This document shows, piece by piece, positions 5,879 through 13,229 of a stretch of 15,962 bases of DNA. Numbering within the stretch: the first letter of the stretch is position 1; each line of letters begins with the position of its first letter. The stretch is from JAUHWS01 sp964571805 (GTDB lineage: Bacteria > Patescibacteriota > Gracilibacteria > UM-FILTER-43-11). Made by a program: the position numbers and the translations under genes. Location of the stretch: NCBI GenBank assembly GCA_964571805.1, contig CAZNDI010000014.1, forward strand, positions 1-15,962. The letters are read 5' to 3'. Under the pieces are notes generated by a model. The model had not been told where the DNA came from. It searched no databases and saw only the letters and a program-made list of their open reading frames with translations.

Positions 5879-7249
5879 TTATTCTTCAAAAAGTGACATT
5901 TGATCTACCATTACTTTTAAAGTTCTTGTTCCTAATTTTTGTTCTTCAGATAGCCATTTAAGGGGTACATAGTCGGTGGATAGTCCCCAAAATATCTCAT
6001 TGCCATCACGTTTCTTCTCTTCAATGATTCCCGCTTCTTTCAATGGTTTAAAATAATATCCGGATAGGTTAGATTGAGCAATTTTTAGGACCTTGGCCAC
6101 ATCTTTTTGACTTATATATCCATCACTCTCAATTAAAAATTGAAGCACTCTTTTTTGTTCGGGCGTTAATTTAATCCCTTGTTCAATTCTGTCCCATCTC
6201 TCTTTTCCAAGAAGCAGCATGGCATCAGATACATTGAGGGGTTGGGTCAATTTTTCAGAATGTTGCCCTAAAATATCACGTATCCCAGTCATGATAGATC
6301 TTATATCTCCTTCATATAAATCGTATAATCTATACACCACTTCGTCAGCAATAGGCTTAATATAATCTTTAACATTGTCTGACCTCAGTAATTCCATGCG
6401 TTCATTAAAGGCTTCGATAATTTCAGTTTTACTCAGCGGGTTTATTTTTAGGGGTGTTTGAAAAAAAATGCTCTTCACTCTTTTTTCTGCGCTAATAATA
6501 TCTCTAAAAAAGTGCTTTGGACCCAGGAAAAGAAAGTAGACATCTGGGGTTTGAAGGAGGTCTCTCATTTCATTAAAAAAATAGATAACCTTCTTCTTGT
6601 TTGAAGGGTCGGTCAAAACCACATCAAAATTATTGACGTGAATGATGAGGCCCGAGTATTTAAGGCCTAAAATTGGATTTTCTTTGATGAAATTCACCAA
6701 TTCAAAAAAATAGCCTTCCAAAGTTGTGGTTGCAAGTTTTATAGGAGCTTGATTTGATCCACTTTTCCCCAACCCTAAATTGCCTTCGAATCCATAAGCT
6801 GAGCCGCCTACAGAGGCTGAGATAGAAGCGGATTGAGTGATGTCAACAATTTGATTCAATTTACGTAATAAATCATTTTTAAGTAAATCGGGATCAATTA
6901 GTCTAATCTCCCTCAGGGTAGAGCCAATGATTTCAATTAAGAAATTTGTTTTATTGAGCAAGGTATCAGTGGCTTCAATTTCACGCCGAAAAGAAAAGAG
7001 CAATTTAGGCTTATTATATTTCCAGATCAATTTTTGGAAGTTTGCCAAACTTGTTTTGCCCACCCCCACGTCTCCAATAATCGTTAAACAAACTCGATTT
7101 TCTGATTCAAATAAGGCATCCAAAAATTTCCTTTCCTCCATTCTCCCCACAAAGGCATCTTCAATAGGGATATCACCTCCTTCAACCAAAGGGAGGGTGT
7201 CATAGGGGTCCTTTTTTAGGCCAAATTGTTGCCAACTTATAGGATGCAT
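5879..7249 (-). CDS. AAA-type P-loop ATPase with C-terminal winged helix, function unknown
   Basis: The protein has 456 residues. After FGLKKDPYD (9-17) and FVGRMEERKFLDALF (33-47), which resemble the entry of ORC/Cdc6- and ExeA-like ATPases, there is a clean Walker A GDVGVGKTSL (59-68). The Walker B position reads LIIHVNNFD (201-209), where two Asn precede Phe-Asp instead of the usual hhhhDE. YFLFLGPKHFF (about 238-248) may be sensor 1, and EGDIRSI (313-319) resembles the sensor-2 GDxR of Cdc6-like proteins. A Ser/Gly-rich stretch at 140-168 is probably an exposed loop. Residues 361-415 form a MarR-like winged helix (LTPEQKRVLQFLIES, QKDVAKVLKIAQSNLSGYYFKPLKEAGII), implying DNA binding. ATG at 7249 has no clear ribosome site. 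It stands alone, is richer in A+T than its neighbours, and may be acquired. No cognate effector is adjacent, so a regulator, replication or defence role cannot be chosen. Confidence 0.75.
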   Translation of the reverse strand: MHPISWQQFGLKKDPYDTLPLVEGGDIPIEDAFVGRMEERKFLDALFESENRVCLTIIGDVGVGKTSLANFQKLIWKYNKPKLLFSFRREIEATDTLLNKTNFLIEIIGSTLREIRLIDPDLLKNDLLRKLNQIVDITQSASISASVGGSAYGFEGNLGLGKSGSNQAPIKLATTTLEGYFFELVNFIKENPILGLKYSGLIIHVNNFDVVLTDPSNKKKVIYFFNEMRDLLQTPDVYFLFLGPKHFFRDIISAEKRVKSIFFQTPLKINPLSKTEIIEAFNERMELLRSDNVKDYIKPIADEVVYRLYDLYEGDIRSIMTGIRDILGQHSEKLTQPLNVSDAMLLLGKERWDRIEQGIKLTPEQKRVLQFLIESDGYISQKDVAKVLKIAQSNLSGYYFKPLKEAGIIEEKKRDGNEIFWGLSTDYVPLKWLSEEQKLGTRTLKVMVDQMSLFEE

Positions 7250-7278
7250 AATTTATATATATAGTTAATTTTAAATTT

Positions 7279-7306
7279 CCTATACATTATTTATAATTAC
7301 TGTAAA
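7279..7306 (-). promoter_or_regulatory. Possible promoter of the AAA ATPase gene
   Basis: On the minus strand TTTACA (7301-7306) is followed after 16 bases by TATAGG (7279-7284), with five and four of six consensus positions. It is about 30 bp upstream of the start codon in a strongly AT-rich stretch, where such matches are common by chance. Confidence 0.35.
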
Positions 7307-7369
7307 CAAAATATAGCATTTTATTAAAATAATACCAATTATTTTTTTATATATTATATTTTATGGCAC

Positions 7370-7384
7370 TAGGATAAAATCCTA
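7370..7384. promoter_or_regulatory. Inverted repeat TAGGAT-AAA-ATCCTA upstream of the methyltransferase
   Basis: Six-base arms with a three-base spacer form an exact inverted repeat. The same arms with a one-base spacer occur at 11390-11402 before korA. The AGGA in the left arm lies ten bases before a TTG codon (7385), so it may serve as a ribosome site that the hairpin hides, or the palindrome may be an operator. Confidence 0.4.
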
Positions 7385-7405
7385 TTGAAGATTAAATTTC
7401 TAATC

Positions 7406-7975
7406 ATGAACCCCTCCCTTAAAACTTATCTCCACGTCCTCAAGCAATACGGCCTCCAAAACAACATTCCCAATGTCACCGATGAAGTGGGGCAATTTTT
7501 GAACATGATGATCAAGATCAAAAAGCCTAAAACTATCCTCGAAATTGGCTGTGCCAATGGCTATTCCACAATCTGGATGGCCGAAGCCGCTTCTCAAGTT
7601 GGCGCCATGATTCACACCGTCGATCACAGCGCCCCCACCTTTGCCGAAGCCCAAAAAAACTTAAAAGAAGTCGGCTTAGAGGCTTATGTGACCTTTAATT
7701 TTGGGGACGCGCGAGAAGTGATTCCCCAAATGCAAAACCCCCTCTCATTCGATTTTGTCTTTGTAGATGGCCAAAAAGCTTCTTATCTGGACTTCTGGAA
7801 CCTGGTCAAAGACCGACTGAGTCCCCAAGCTGTCCTAATTTTTGATGACATGCTAGCCTTTCAGGAAAAAACAAAATCCTTTTCAGAAAGCATTAAAAAT
7901 TTAGAAGGTTTTGATCAATTGACTATTCCCATGGATGAAAAAGATGGTATTTTGTTCATGTTAAAAACTTCCTAA
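7406..7975 (+). CDS. SAM-dependent O-methyltransferase (COG4122-like)
   Basis: The protein has 189 residues from ATG 7406 (MNPSLKTYL), or 196 if the TTG at 7385 is used. Motif I is TILEIGCANGYSTIWMA, the SAM-binding loop of class I methyltransferases. It is followed by IHTVDHSAPTFAEAQKNL (motif II, acidic residue for SAM ribose), GDAREVIPQM and SFDFVFVDGQKASYLDFW (motif IV with the metal-binding Asp of the catechol/caffeoyl-CoA O-methyltransferase group), then LIFDDM. This pattern fits Mg-dependent small-molecule O-methyltransferases; the substrate is unknown. The N-terminal EVGQFLNMM corresponds to the family PEIGxFL segment. The TTG start is supported by AGGA ten bases upstream; the ATG has no ribosome site, so the choice remains open. 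The DUF192 gene follows after nine bases, suggesting one operon. Confidence 0.85.
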   Translation: MNPSLKTYLHVLKQYGLQNNIPNVTDEVGQFLNMMIKIKKPKTILEIGCANGYSTIWMAEAASQVGAMIHTVDHSAPTFAEAQKNLKEVGLEAYVTFNFGDAREVIPQMQNPLSFDFVFVDGQKASYLDFWNLVKDRLSPQAVLIFDDMLAFQEKTKSFSESIKNLEGFDQLTIPMDEKDGILFMLKTS

Positions 7976-7984
7976 TTCAATGCC

Positions 7985-8425
7985 ATGAAAAAACTCATCC
8001 TCTTCGTCTTCATTGTCATCCTCACCTTCATCCTTTACCTCTTTTTCAGAAATGACTCTTTCGTTCAATTGAAAATCAATGCTCAAACCCTCAAAGTCGA
8101 AATTGCTGATGAAAAGGCGGAACAAGAATTGGGTTTGATGAATCGAGAAAGCTTGAGTGAAGATAAAGGCATGCTCTTTGTTTACCAAACCGGAATTGCT
8201 CCAAATTTTTGGATGAAAAATATGCTCATCCCCCTCGACATGATCTTCATCAGTCCCGATAAAACTATCAACCATATCGAAAAAAATATTCCACCTTGTA
8301 CAGAAAAAGAGGCAGAACAATGCCCCACCTATACCTCCCCTTTTCCCACTCAATACATCTTGGAAGTGAATGCGGGCTATGCTGAAAAATATAAACTTAA
8401 AGAAGGGGATACGGCTGAATTCTGA
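7985..8425 (+). CDS. DUF192 family membrane-anchored protein
   Basis: The 146-residue protein begins with a single hydrophobic segment (residues 3-21, LILFVFIVILTFILYLFF preceded by lysines), a signal anchor or uncleaved signal peptide. The remainder is a DUF192 (COG1430) domain with its hallmarks: EQELGLMNRESLSEDKGMLF, FWMKNMLIPLDMIFI and a closing YILEVNAGYAEKYKLKEGD. The domain would face the periplasm or outside. No biochemical role is established for the family. Two cysteines (in NIPPCTEKEAEQCPTY) lie in the variable loop and could form a disulfide. It is nine bases downstream of the methyltransferase. Its TGA stop is only eight bases from the stop of the convergent protease gene, leaving no room for a terminator between them. 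Confidence 0.92.
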   Translation: MKKLILFVFIVILTFILYLFFRNDSFVQLKINAQTLKVEIADEKAEQELGLMNRESLSEDKGMLFVYQTGIAPNFWMKNMLIPLDMIFISPDKTINHIEKNIPPCTEKEAEQCPTYTSPFPTQYILEVNAGYAEKYKLKEGDTAEF

Positions 8426-8433
8426 ACCAAGTC

Positions 8434-9672
8434 TCAGCCTTCTTTTGTTTTCAAAATCTCCAACGCCTTCTCAAGTTGAGGGTCTTTGCCGGCATCAAAA
8501 TCTTCTGGCGTCCGTTCCACGGCTACATCAGGGGTGATTCCAGTCTCCGTGATATTTTGATCATTGGGAGTGAACCATTTTGCAATCGTTATGCGTAAAC
8601 TTGCCCCTCCCACAAGGTTATCAACCTCCTGAACGGTGCCTTTACCAAAACTCTGTTCTCCCACCAGGGTTCCCCTTTTATGATCCTGAATGGCTCCAGC
8701 CACGATTTCTGAGGCGGAAGCACTGCCTTTATTGATCAAAACCACCAAAGGCACATTCAACATCCTTGCTTGCCCGTTGGCAAAAATCGTTTCATCCTTT
8801 TCTGGATTTCTTTTTTTGATGGTCACCACTTTGTCCTTTTCTAAAAATTCAGAAACAATGTCTACTGCCCCATCCAAATACCCGCCGCCATTGAAGCGTA
8901 AATCTAAAACAACTCCTTTGGCCTTTTGAGTTAAGATTTCACTCACCGCTTTGCTAAATTCGACTTTGGTAGTGTCACCAAATTGATTGATCGTGAGAAG
9001 GGCGATTCCGTCTTTCATTTCCCATTCCACACTGTTCACGTTGATGTCTCCCCTCACTATGCTCATTTCAATGGGGTCAGAAGCGCCCTTTCGAAGAATT
9101 CCCAATTTTACCTCGCTACCTTTTTCGCCTCTAATTTTCATGACGGCTTCTTCCAAAGACATGGACTCGGTGGTTTCATCGTTGATCATATAAATCACAT
9201 CTTCGGGTTGAAGTCCGGCTTTTTGAGCAGGAGACCCTTTCAAGGGAGAAATGACCATTAACATGCCTTCTCGAAGCGTCAATTCTGCGCCAATGCCTTC
9301 CAAGTGACCTTCCAGAATATCCTGGAATTCTCGGTTTTCTTTCGGAGTCATGAAGACGGTATAAGGGTCTTCCAAAGCGGCCACCATTCCTTTGACTGCG
9401 CCATAAATCATTTGTTCGGTTTGTAGTTTATGGGGGTCAACATAATCACTGCTCAAAATATTCCAGGTGTCCCAAAATACGCCCATATTGACGGTTTCCT
9501 TCGTGCCATCTGGGAGATTCACTTTATTCACTTCAGCCGCCCCATTAACTTCTTCGGTATGATTTAAACCTGCGTTCCAGCCCACCATAAAAGCAAGCAC
9601 CAGAGCAATAAAAACTGCAAGATATTTGGGAGCTGCCGAGGCTTCAGGGGGGCCATATTTTTTTTTCATCAT
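8434..9672 (-). CDS. ctpA: S41 family carboxy-terminal processing protease
   Basis: The 412-residue protein has an N-terminal membrane anchor (about residues 17-36), then the S41 N-terminal helical part (YGAVKGMVAALEDPYTVFM). A PDZ domain follows (about 122-205, with GIGAEL and SPAQKAGLQPEDVIYMIND), and then the serine protease core. Catalytic Ser319 lies in NKGSASASEIVAGA and the general base Lys344 in GEQSFGKGTVQ; the 25-residue spacing equals that of E. coli Prc. LDLRFNGGGYLDGAV is the conserved S41 strand. These proteases trim or degrade envelope proteins from the C terminus outside the cytoplasmic membrane. Two ATGs (9672 and 9669) are possible starts. It follows dnaJ on the same strand after 38 bp and is likely co-transcribed. 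A weak ACTCG/CGAGT hairpin (9688-9692, 9701-9705) lies between them without a T-run. Confidence 0.95.
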   Translation of the reverse strand: MMKKKYGPPEASAAPKYLAVFIALVLAFMVGWNAGLNHTEEVNGAAEVNKVNLPDGTKETVNMGVFWDTWNILSSDYVDPHKLQTEQMIYGAVKGMVAALEDPYTVFMTPKENREFQDILEGHLEGIGAELTLREGMLMVISPLKGSPAQKAGLQPEDVIYMINDETTESMSLEEAVMKIRGEKGSEVKLGILRKGASDPIEMSIVRGDINVNSVEWEMKDGIALLTINQFGDTTKVEFSKAVSEILTQKAKGVVLDLRFNGGGYLDGAVDIVSEFLEKDKVVTIKKRNPEKDETIFANGQARMLNVPLVVLINKGSASASEIVAGAIQDHKRGTLVGEQSFGKGTVQEVDNLVGGASLRITIAKWFTPNDQNITETGITPDVAVERTPEDFDAGKDPQLEKALEILKTKEG

Positions 9673-9710
9673 TTTTTGTAACGATTAACTCGACACACAC
9701 CGAGTGGTCA

Positions 9711-10820
9711 TCAACCGAATAGTCCTCGGTTTTGGGGTTTGATATTCAATCCAGAAATTTCAATCAATTCTTTATAAAGCTCTCTTTCTTTCCCCGTAAG
9801 CTTTTTTGGGATTTCTACGATAATCTTAACATAATGATCCCCTCGACTGGAAGTGCCGACTCGGGGAACCCCTTGGTTTTTAATTTTCAGCATTGCTCCA
9901 CTCTGTGTGGCCGCAGGAATGATCAATTCAGCTTCGCCGTGAACTGTCTTCACTTTGATTTCGTCTCCCATGATGGCCTGAAGGACATGGAGGGTTTGGG
10001 TGCTGTAAATATCTTCTTTTATCCGCTCAAATTCTTGGCTGCCCCTCACGCTGAGGTGTAAAAAAAGATCTCCATGGGTCCCGCCCATTTGACCCGCTTC
10101 TCCTTTTCCCGAAAGTCGGAGCACGGCCTGATCGTGAATTCCTGCTGGGATTTTTGCCTTTAGAGTAACATTTTCTAGCACCCGTCCTTCTCCCTTGCAC
10201 GTTTGACACTTTTTTTCAGGGATTCGTCCTGCCCCTTCGCAATTTTGGCATACCGAAGCGGTTTGAATCTGGCCAAAAGGGGTGCGCTGAAGATGAATTT
10301 GTTGACCTGTTCCTGTACAAGTGTCACAGGTTTTCAGTTCTGTTCCAGGCTCTGCCCCATTCCCTTTACATCGGCCGCACGTTTCATAAATGGACAATTC
10401 GATTTCTTTGGTGACCCCAAAAATAGCTTCTTCAAAGCTGATCTGAAGGACCATTTCGATATCTGACCCTTTGGTGGGGCCTTTTTTCTTCCCTCGAGCG
10501 CCACCTCCAAAAAAACTGTCAAAAATATCTCCAAAACCGCCTCCGCTAAAATCCACGTTCACATTTCTAAAGTCGAAACCCCCTCCGAAGCCTCCTCCTT
10601 GCCCTCCCCCAAAATTGGGCCCTGCGGAACCAAATTGATCGTACTGAGCCCGTTTTTGTTTATCGCCCAAGACTTCATAGGCTTCGGTGACTTCTTTGAA
10701 TTTCTTTTCATCCCCCTTCCCTGTGTCTGGATGATGTTGTTGAGCCAACTTGCGATAAGCCCGCTTGATCTCGGTTTCCGACGCCGTTTTCTCAACCCCT
10801 AACGCTTTATAATAATCCAA
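9711..10820 (-). CDS. dnaJ: Chaperone DnaJ (type I J-protein)
   Basis: The 369-residue protein has all type I DnaJ parts: a J-domain with HPD at 30-32, a Gly/Phe-rich linker (about 64-110), and four zinc-binding repeats CxxCxGxG (C148/C151, C165/C168, C191/C194, C205/C208). The C-terminal substrate-binding domains include GDLFLHLSV and the GTSSRGDHYVKI segment. It stimulates DnaK ATP hydrolysis and delivers unfolded proteins; dnaK and grpE are not in the window. The start must be TTG at 10820 (LDYYKALGV): an in-frame TAA lies five codons upstream and no ATG or GTG intervenes, and GAGAAA precedes it. No CIRCE element is seen in front. It ends with TGA. The Ctp protease is downstream, giving a chaperone-protease pair. 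Confidence 0.96.
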   Translation of the reverse strand: MDYYKALGVEKTASETEIKRAYRKLAQQHHPDTGKGDEKKFKEVTEAYEVLGDKQKRAQYDQFGSAGPNFGGGQGGGFGGGFDFRNVNVDFSGGGFGDIFDSFFGGGARGKKKGPTKGSDIEMVLQISFEEAIFGVTKEIELSIYETCGRCKGNGAEPGTELKTCDTCTGTGQQIHLQRTPFGQIQTASVCQNCEGAGRIPEKKCQTCKGEGRVLENVTLKAKIPAGIHDQAVLRLSGKGEAGQMGGTHGDLFLHLSVRGSQEFERIKEDIYSTQTLHVLQAIMGDEIKVKTVHGEAELIIPAATQSGAMLKIKNQGVPRVGTSSRGDHYVKIIVEIPKKLTGKERELYKELIEISGLNIKPQNRGLFG

Positions 10821-10830
10821 TTTCTCTAGT

Positions 10831-10918
10831 GATTAAAAATTAAAAATTGAAAATTAAAAATTGAACAAAATAAGATAAAACCAATCATTCTTAATCATTC
10901 ATTCTTAATTTTTAATTT
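10831..10918. repeat. AT-rich repeat and inverted-repeat cluster upstream of dnaJ
   Basis: The stretch begins with iterated ATTAAAAATT units (10832-10863). AAATTAAAAATT (10851-10862) has an exact reverse complement AATTTTTAATTT at 10907-10918. Between them CATTCTTAAT occurs twice (10886-10895, 10900-10909). It fills most of the intergenic region between dnaJ and the divergent small membrane-protein gene and could be curved promoter DNA or decayed repeats. Confidence 0.5.
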
Positions 10919-11017
10919 GCGTTCCCTAGCTTGTGGATTCTACTCAAATTGACCTTAAAAATCAATTGAAGTTAGTTTCTCTCTCTGTTAAGCTCCTTTC
11001 AATACACTATATTTTCC

Positions 11018-11362
11018 ATGCTTTTAATTTATTCTCACAAAGGCTACCTCGTCCCCATCATCATTTTTCTGAATCTGGTCGCCGCCGAGGTCATCTCAGA
11101 AATGATCATGCAAGACGAAAATTTCTATCAAGAAAGCCTTTATCCTCGAGCTTTGAGCGTCCTGATATCCGCCCTCTTCCTTCATCGTCTTGATCGTTTT
11201 TTAGAATCAAAAAATGAGAGCGTGAAAGACAATCGAACAGGTCAAGAGGTCATTCTCAATCAAAAAAATCATAGCTTTCTTTTTATTCCCATAAGATACT
11301 GGGTTATCTTTTGTGTTGTCGCTTTTTTGGCTACCTATTTGTGGGAAGCTTTAAATATATAA
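11018..11362 (+). CDS. Small integral membrane protein, hypothetical
   Basis: The 114-residue product has three likely membrane segments: about residues 9-30 (YLVPIIIFLNLVAAEVISEMI), a weaker one at 44-58 (RALSVLISALFLHRL), and 90-110 (YWVIFCVVAFLATYLWEAL). A charged linker (about 59-85) contains TGQEVILNQKNHSFLFIPIRYW, which resembles a recurring motif in small uncharacterised bacterial membrane proteins (TGE, then KHSLFFIPMKYW); I recall the pattern but no assigned function. ATG at 11018 is the first start in frame; no Shine-Dalgarno sequence is visible. It precedes korA by 42 bp on the same strand, so it might be co-transcribed, but the palindrome between them may mark a separate unit. Confidence 0.65.
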   Translation: MLLIYSHKGYLVPIIIFLNLVAAEVISEMIMQDENFYQESLYPRALSVLISALFLHRLDRFLESKNESVKDNRTGQEVILNQKNHSFLFIPIRYWVIFCVVAFLATYLWEALNI

Positions 11363-11389
11363 TAGGTTGAAATATTTTTGTTAAATCGG

Positions 11390-11402
11390 TAGGATGATCC
11401 TA
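11390..11402. promoter_or_regulatory. Inverted repeat TAGGAT-G-ATCCTA directly upstream of korA
   Basis: This exact inverted repeat ends two bases before the korA ATG and contains the likely ribosome site AGGA ten bases before the start. Its arms are identical to those at 7370-7384. Folding would hide the ribosome site; alternatively a dimeric repressor could bind the DNA. Confidence 0.45.
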
Positions 11403-11404
11403 CT

Positions 11405-13159
11405 ATGAAGATAAATGATCTCAACTTCATGATCGGCGGAAAGGCAGGAGAAGGAATTGAGCTCCCTGGAGCTGTTTTTGGAAAGCTTTGTATGTCTTTG
11501 GGCTTGCGATTACACAGCACGGCTGAATTTTATAGTGTGATCAAAGGCTACAACAACATCACTCAGGTCCGAGTTTCGGAAAATGAGCTCCTTTCCCATA
11601 CCAACGACTACGACTTGGTTTTGGCTCTGGATGCGGAAACTTCTGACAAATATCTCCAAAGTATTATACCCGGAGGAGGGCTGATTTACGATCCCAAAGT
11701 GGCCCAGGTCGAACGCCCAGACATCCGCCTTTTCCCAGTCCCTTTACGAGAAATTGCCCGAGAGAAAGTTGGTCTAGAGTTGGCCAAAAATGTGGTGGGA
11801 GTGGGAGCGGTCCTGGCCTTGCTCAATCTTCCTCTGGAGCCCTTGACAGCCTTTTTACGCTCGACGTTTGCCAAAAAAGGGGAAGAAATTGTGATGAAAA
11901 ATGTGAATGCGGCGTTGGCTGGTCACCAATATGTCTTGGAAAATTTTCCTCAATCTTTTGATTATAAAATCCAGCCCGTACCGAATGCTCCGAAAATGTT
12001 TATGGTCAACGGAAATCAGATCATGTCTTTGGCTGCGATCAAGGCGGGTTGTAAATTCGTTTCCGAATACCCCATGACGCCCAGTTCCGGTATTTTGCAT
12101 TCCATGGCCAAGCACGCGCGGGAATTTGATATTTCCGTCAATCACGTCGAAGATGAAATAGCCGCCATCAACATGGCCATTGGAGCCGGTTACGCAGGCG
12201 TTCGCAGCTTGGTGGGAACCTCAGGAGGAGGTTTTGCCCTGATGACTGAAGCGATCGGTTTGGCGGCCATGATTGAGGCCCCCGTCGTTTTAGTCGATTG
12301 TCAACGTCCTGGCCCCTCGACAGGTCTGCCGACCCGCACTGGTCAGGGGGATTTGCGGACGGTTCTTCATGCGTCTCAAGGTGATTTTCCTCGCATCGTT
12401 ATTTCTCCCGGAACTCATGAGGAATCCTTTTACATGGCCTTTGAAGCCTTCAATCTCGCTGAAAAATATCAATGCCCCGTCCTCATCCTGAGTGAAAAAT
12501 ACATTTCCGAGGGCTATGTGAACCTTCCCTACCTCAAAACCGATCATCTCAAAGTCGATCGAGGTAAGTTATTAAATGATTCAGAGATCAAAGAGGGATT
12601 CCAACGTTTTGAAATGACCGAAGATGGCATTCCGAACCGGACGATTCCCGGCCAACCCGGAGGGGCTCATACTGCTAGTTCCTACGAACACAATGAAGTG
12701 GGTTATTTTACTGAAGAAATAGACGATGTGGTCAAGATGAATGCCCGACGAATGAAGAAGATGGAAACCTTTGCCAAAGAAATCCCTCCTGCTCACTTGG
12801 TCGGCCCGGACGACGCTCAGGTCACTCTGGTATGTTGGGGGGGAACGTACGGTCCGCTCCTTGAGGCCATGACGATTCTCGAGAAAGAGGGAGTTTCAGT
12901 CAACATGCTCCATATCAAATACTTACTGCCTTTCCAGCCGGGGGTGAAAGAACTTTTGGAGTCCGCCAAGCATCCTATTTTGGTTGAAGGAAACATCACC
13001 GCTCAATTGGGGGGGTTGATCATGGAAAAAACTGGCTTTGACCTCAAAGACAAAATCCTCGACTGGTCCGGACGGCCGTTCACGCCAAAACTGATTGCTG
13101 AAGAAACTAAAAAACTAGTGACCTCCTCCAGCTCCTCCTCAGGAGGAGAGCAAAATTAA
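11405..13159 (+). CDS. korA: 2-oxoacid:ferredoxin oxidoreductase, alpha subunit (fused gamma-alpha)
   Basis: The 584-residue protein joins an N-terminal gamma domain (about 1-190, with MIGGKAGEGIE at 9-19) to an alpha domain beginning near residue 199. The alpha domain has EYPMTPSSGILHSMA (the family YPITPSS motif), NHVEDEIAAINMAIGAGYAG (the conserved Glu acting on TPP), TSGGGFALMTEAIG, and DCQRPGPSTGLPTRTGQGDL. A transketolase-C-like domain covers about 455-565. With korB it would oxidatively decarboxylate a 2-oxoacid to acyl-CoA while reducing ferredoxin, in the cytoplasm. The fused form is typical of 2-oxoglutarate or broad-range enzymes (KorAB, VOR-like), but substrate cannot be fixed from sequence. 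The tail is unusual: a run of six serines, then GGEQN, encoded by a self-complementary CTCCTCC/GGAGGAG stretch. ATG at 11405 has AGGA ten bases upstream. Confidence 0.93.
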   Translation: MKINDLNFMIGGKAGEGIELPGAVFGKLCMSLGLRLHSTAEFYSVIKGYNNITQVRVSENELLSHTNDYDLVLALDAETSDKYLQSIIPGGGLIYDPKVAQVERPDIRLFPVPLREIAREKVGLELAKNVVGVGAVLALLNLPLEPLTAFLRSTFAKKGEEIVMKNVNAALAGHQYVLENFPQSFDYKIQPVPNAPKMFMVNGNQIMSLAAIKAGCKFVSEYPMTPSSGILHSMAKHAREFDISVNHVEDEIAAINMAIGAGYAGVRSLVGTSGGGFALMTEAIGLAAMIEAPVVLVDCQRPGPSTGLPTRTGQGDLRTVLHASQGDFPRIVISPGTHEESFYMAFEAFNLAEKYQCPVLILSEKYISEGYVNLPYLKTDHLKVDRGKLLNDSEIKEGFQRFEMTEDGIPNRTIPGQPGGAHTASSYEHNEVGYFTEEIDDVVKMNARRMKKMETFAKEIPPAHLVGPDDAQVTLVCWGGTYGPLLEAMTILEKEGVSVNMLHIKYLLPFQPGVKELLESAKHPILVEGNITAQLGGLIMEKTGFDLKDKILDWSGRPFTPKLIAEETKKLVTSSSSSSGGEQN

Positions 13160-13227
13160 GTTAATATTTTTTTACTTAATTTTGAACAGGAGAGGTTGCT
13201 ACATCGCTTAATTCTTAATTCAAAATT
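13132..13227 (+). promoter_or_regulatory. Three overlapping hairpin options between korA and korB
   Basis: CTCCTCCT-C-AGGAGGAG (13132-13148) is an exact inverted repeat in the korA tail. CAAAATTAAGT (13151-13161) pairs exactly with ACTTAATTTTG (13174-13184). Part of that second arm, AATTTTGAA (13178-13186), pairs exactly with TTCAAAATT (13219-13227), which ends two bases before the korB GTG. The last two stems are mutually exclusive. AGGAGAGG (13188-13195) lies in the loop of the third. The layout resembles an attenuator or translation switch but is AT-rich, so stability is uncertain. Confidence 0.4.
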
Positions 13228-13229
13228 GC

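Noticed and set aside
9685..9710. CIRCE-like operator near dnaJ (ACTCG, eight bases, CGAGT)
   Set aside because: It lies downstream of dnaJ, between it and the protease gene, and matches only the core of the CIRCE arms; spacing and flanks do not fit.
8423..9713. Recoding of TGA as Gly or Trp (as in some candidate phyla or mycoplasmas)
   Set aside because: TGA ends the DUF192, Ctp protease and dnaJ genes at the expected family lengths, so TGA is a normal stop here.
9732..10802. Several long open frames on the plus strand across dnaJ, and similar antisense frames across korA, korB, dgt and the protease
   Set aside because: They lie fully inside strongly conserved genes, show no family-like sequence or ribosome sites, and are explained by codon bias on the coding strand.
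11002..11017. NrdR box (ACACTATAT) before the small membrane-protein gene
   Set aside because: Only one half-site is present; the second half reads TTTCCAT and does not match the palindromic consensus.
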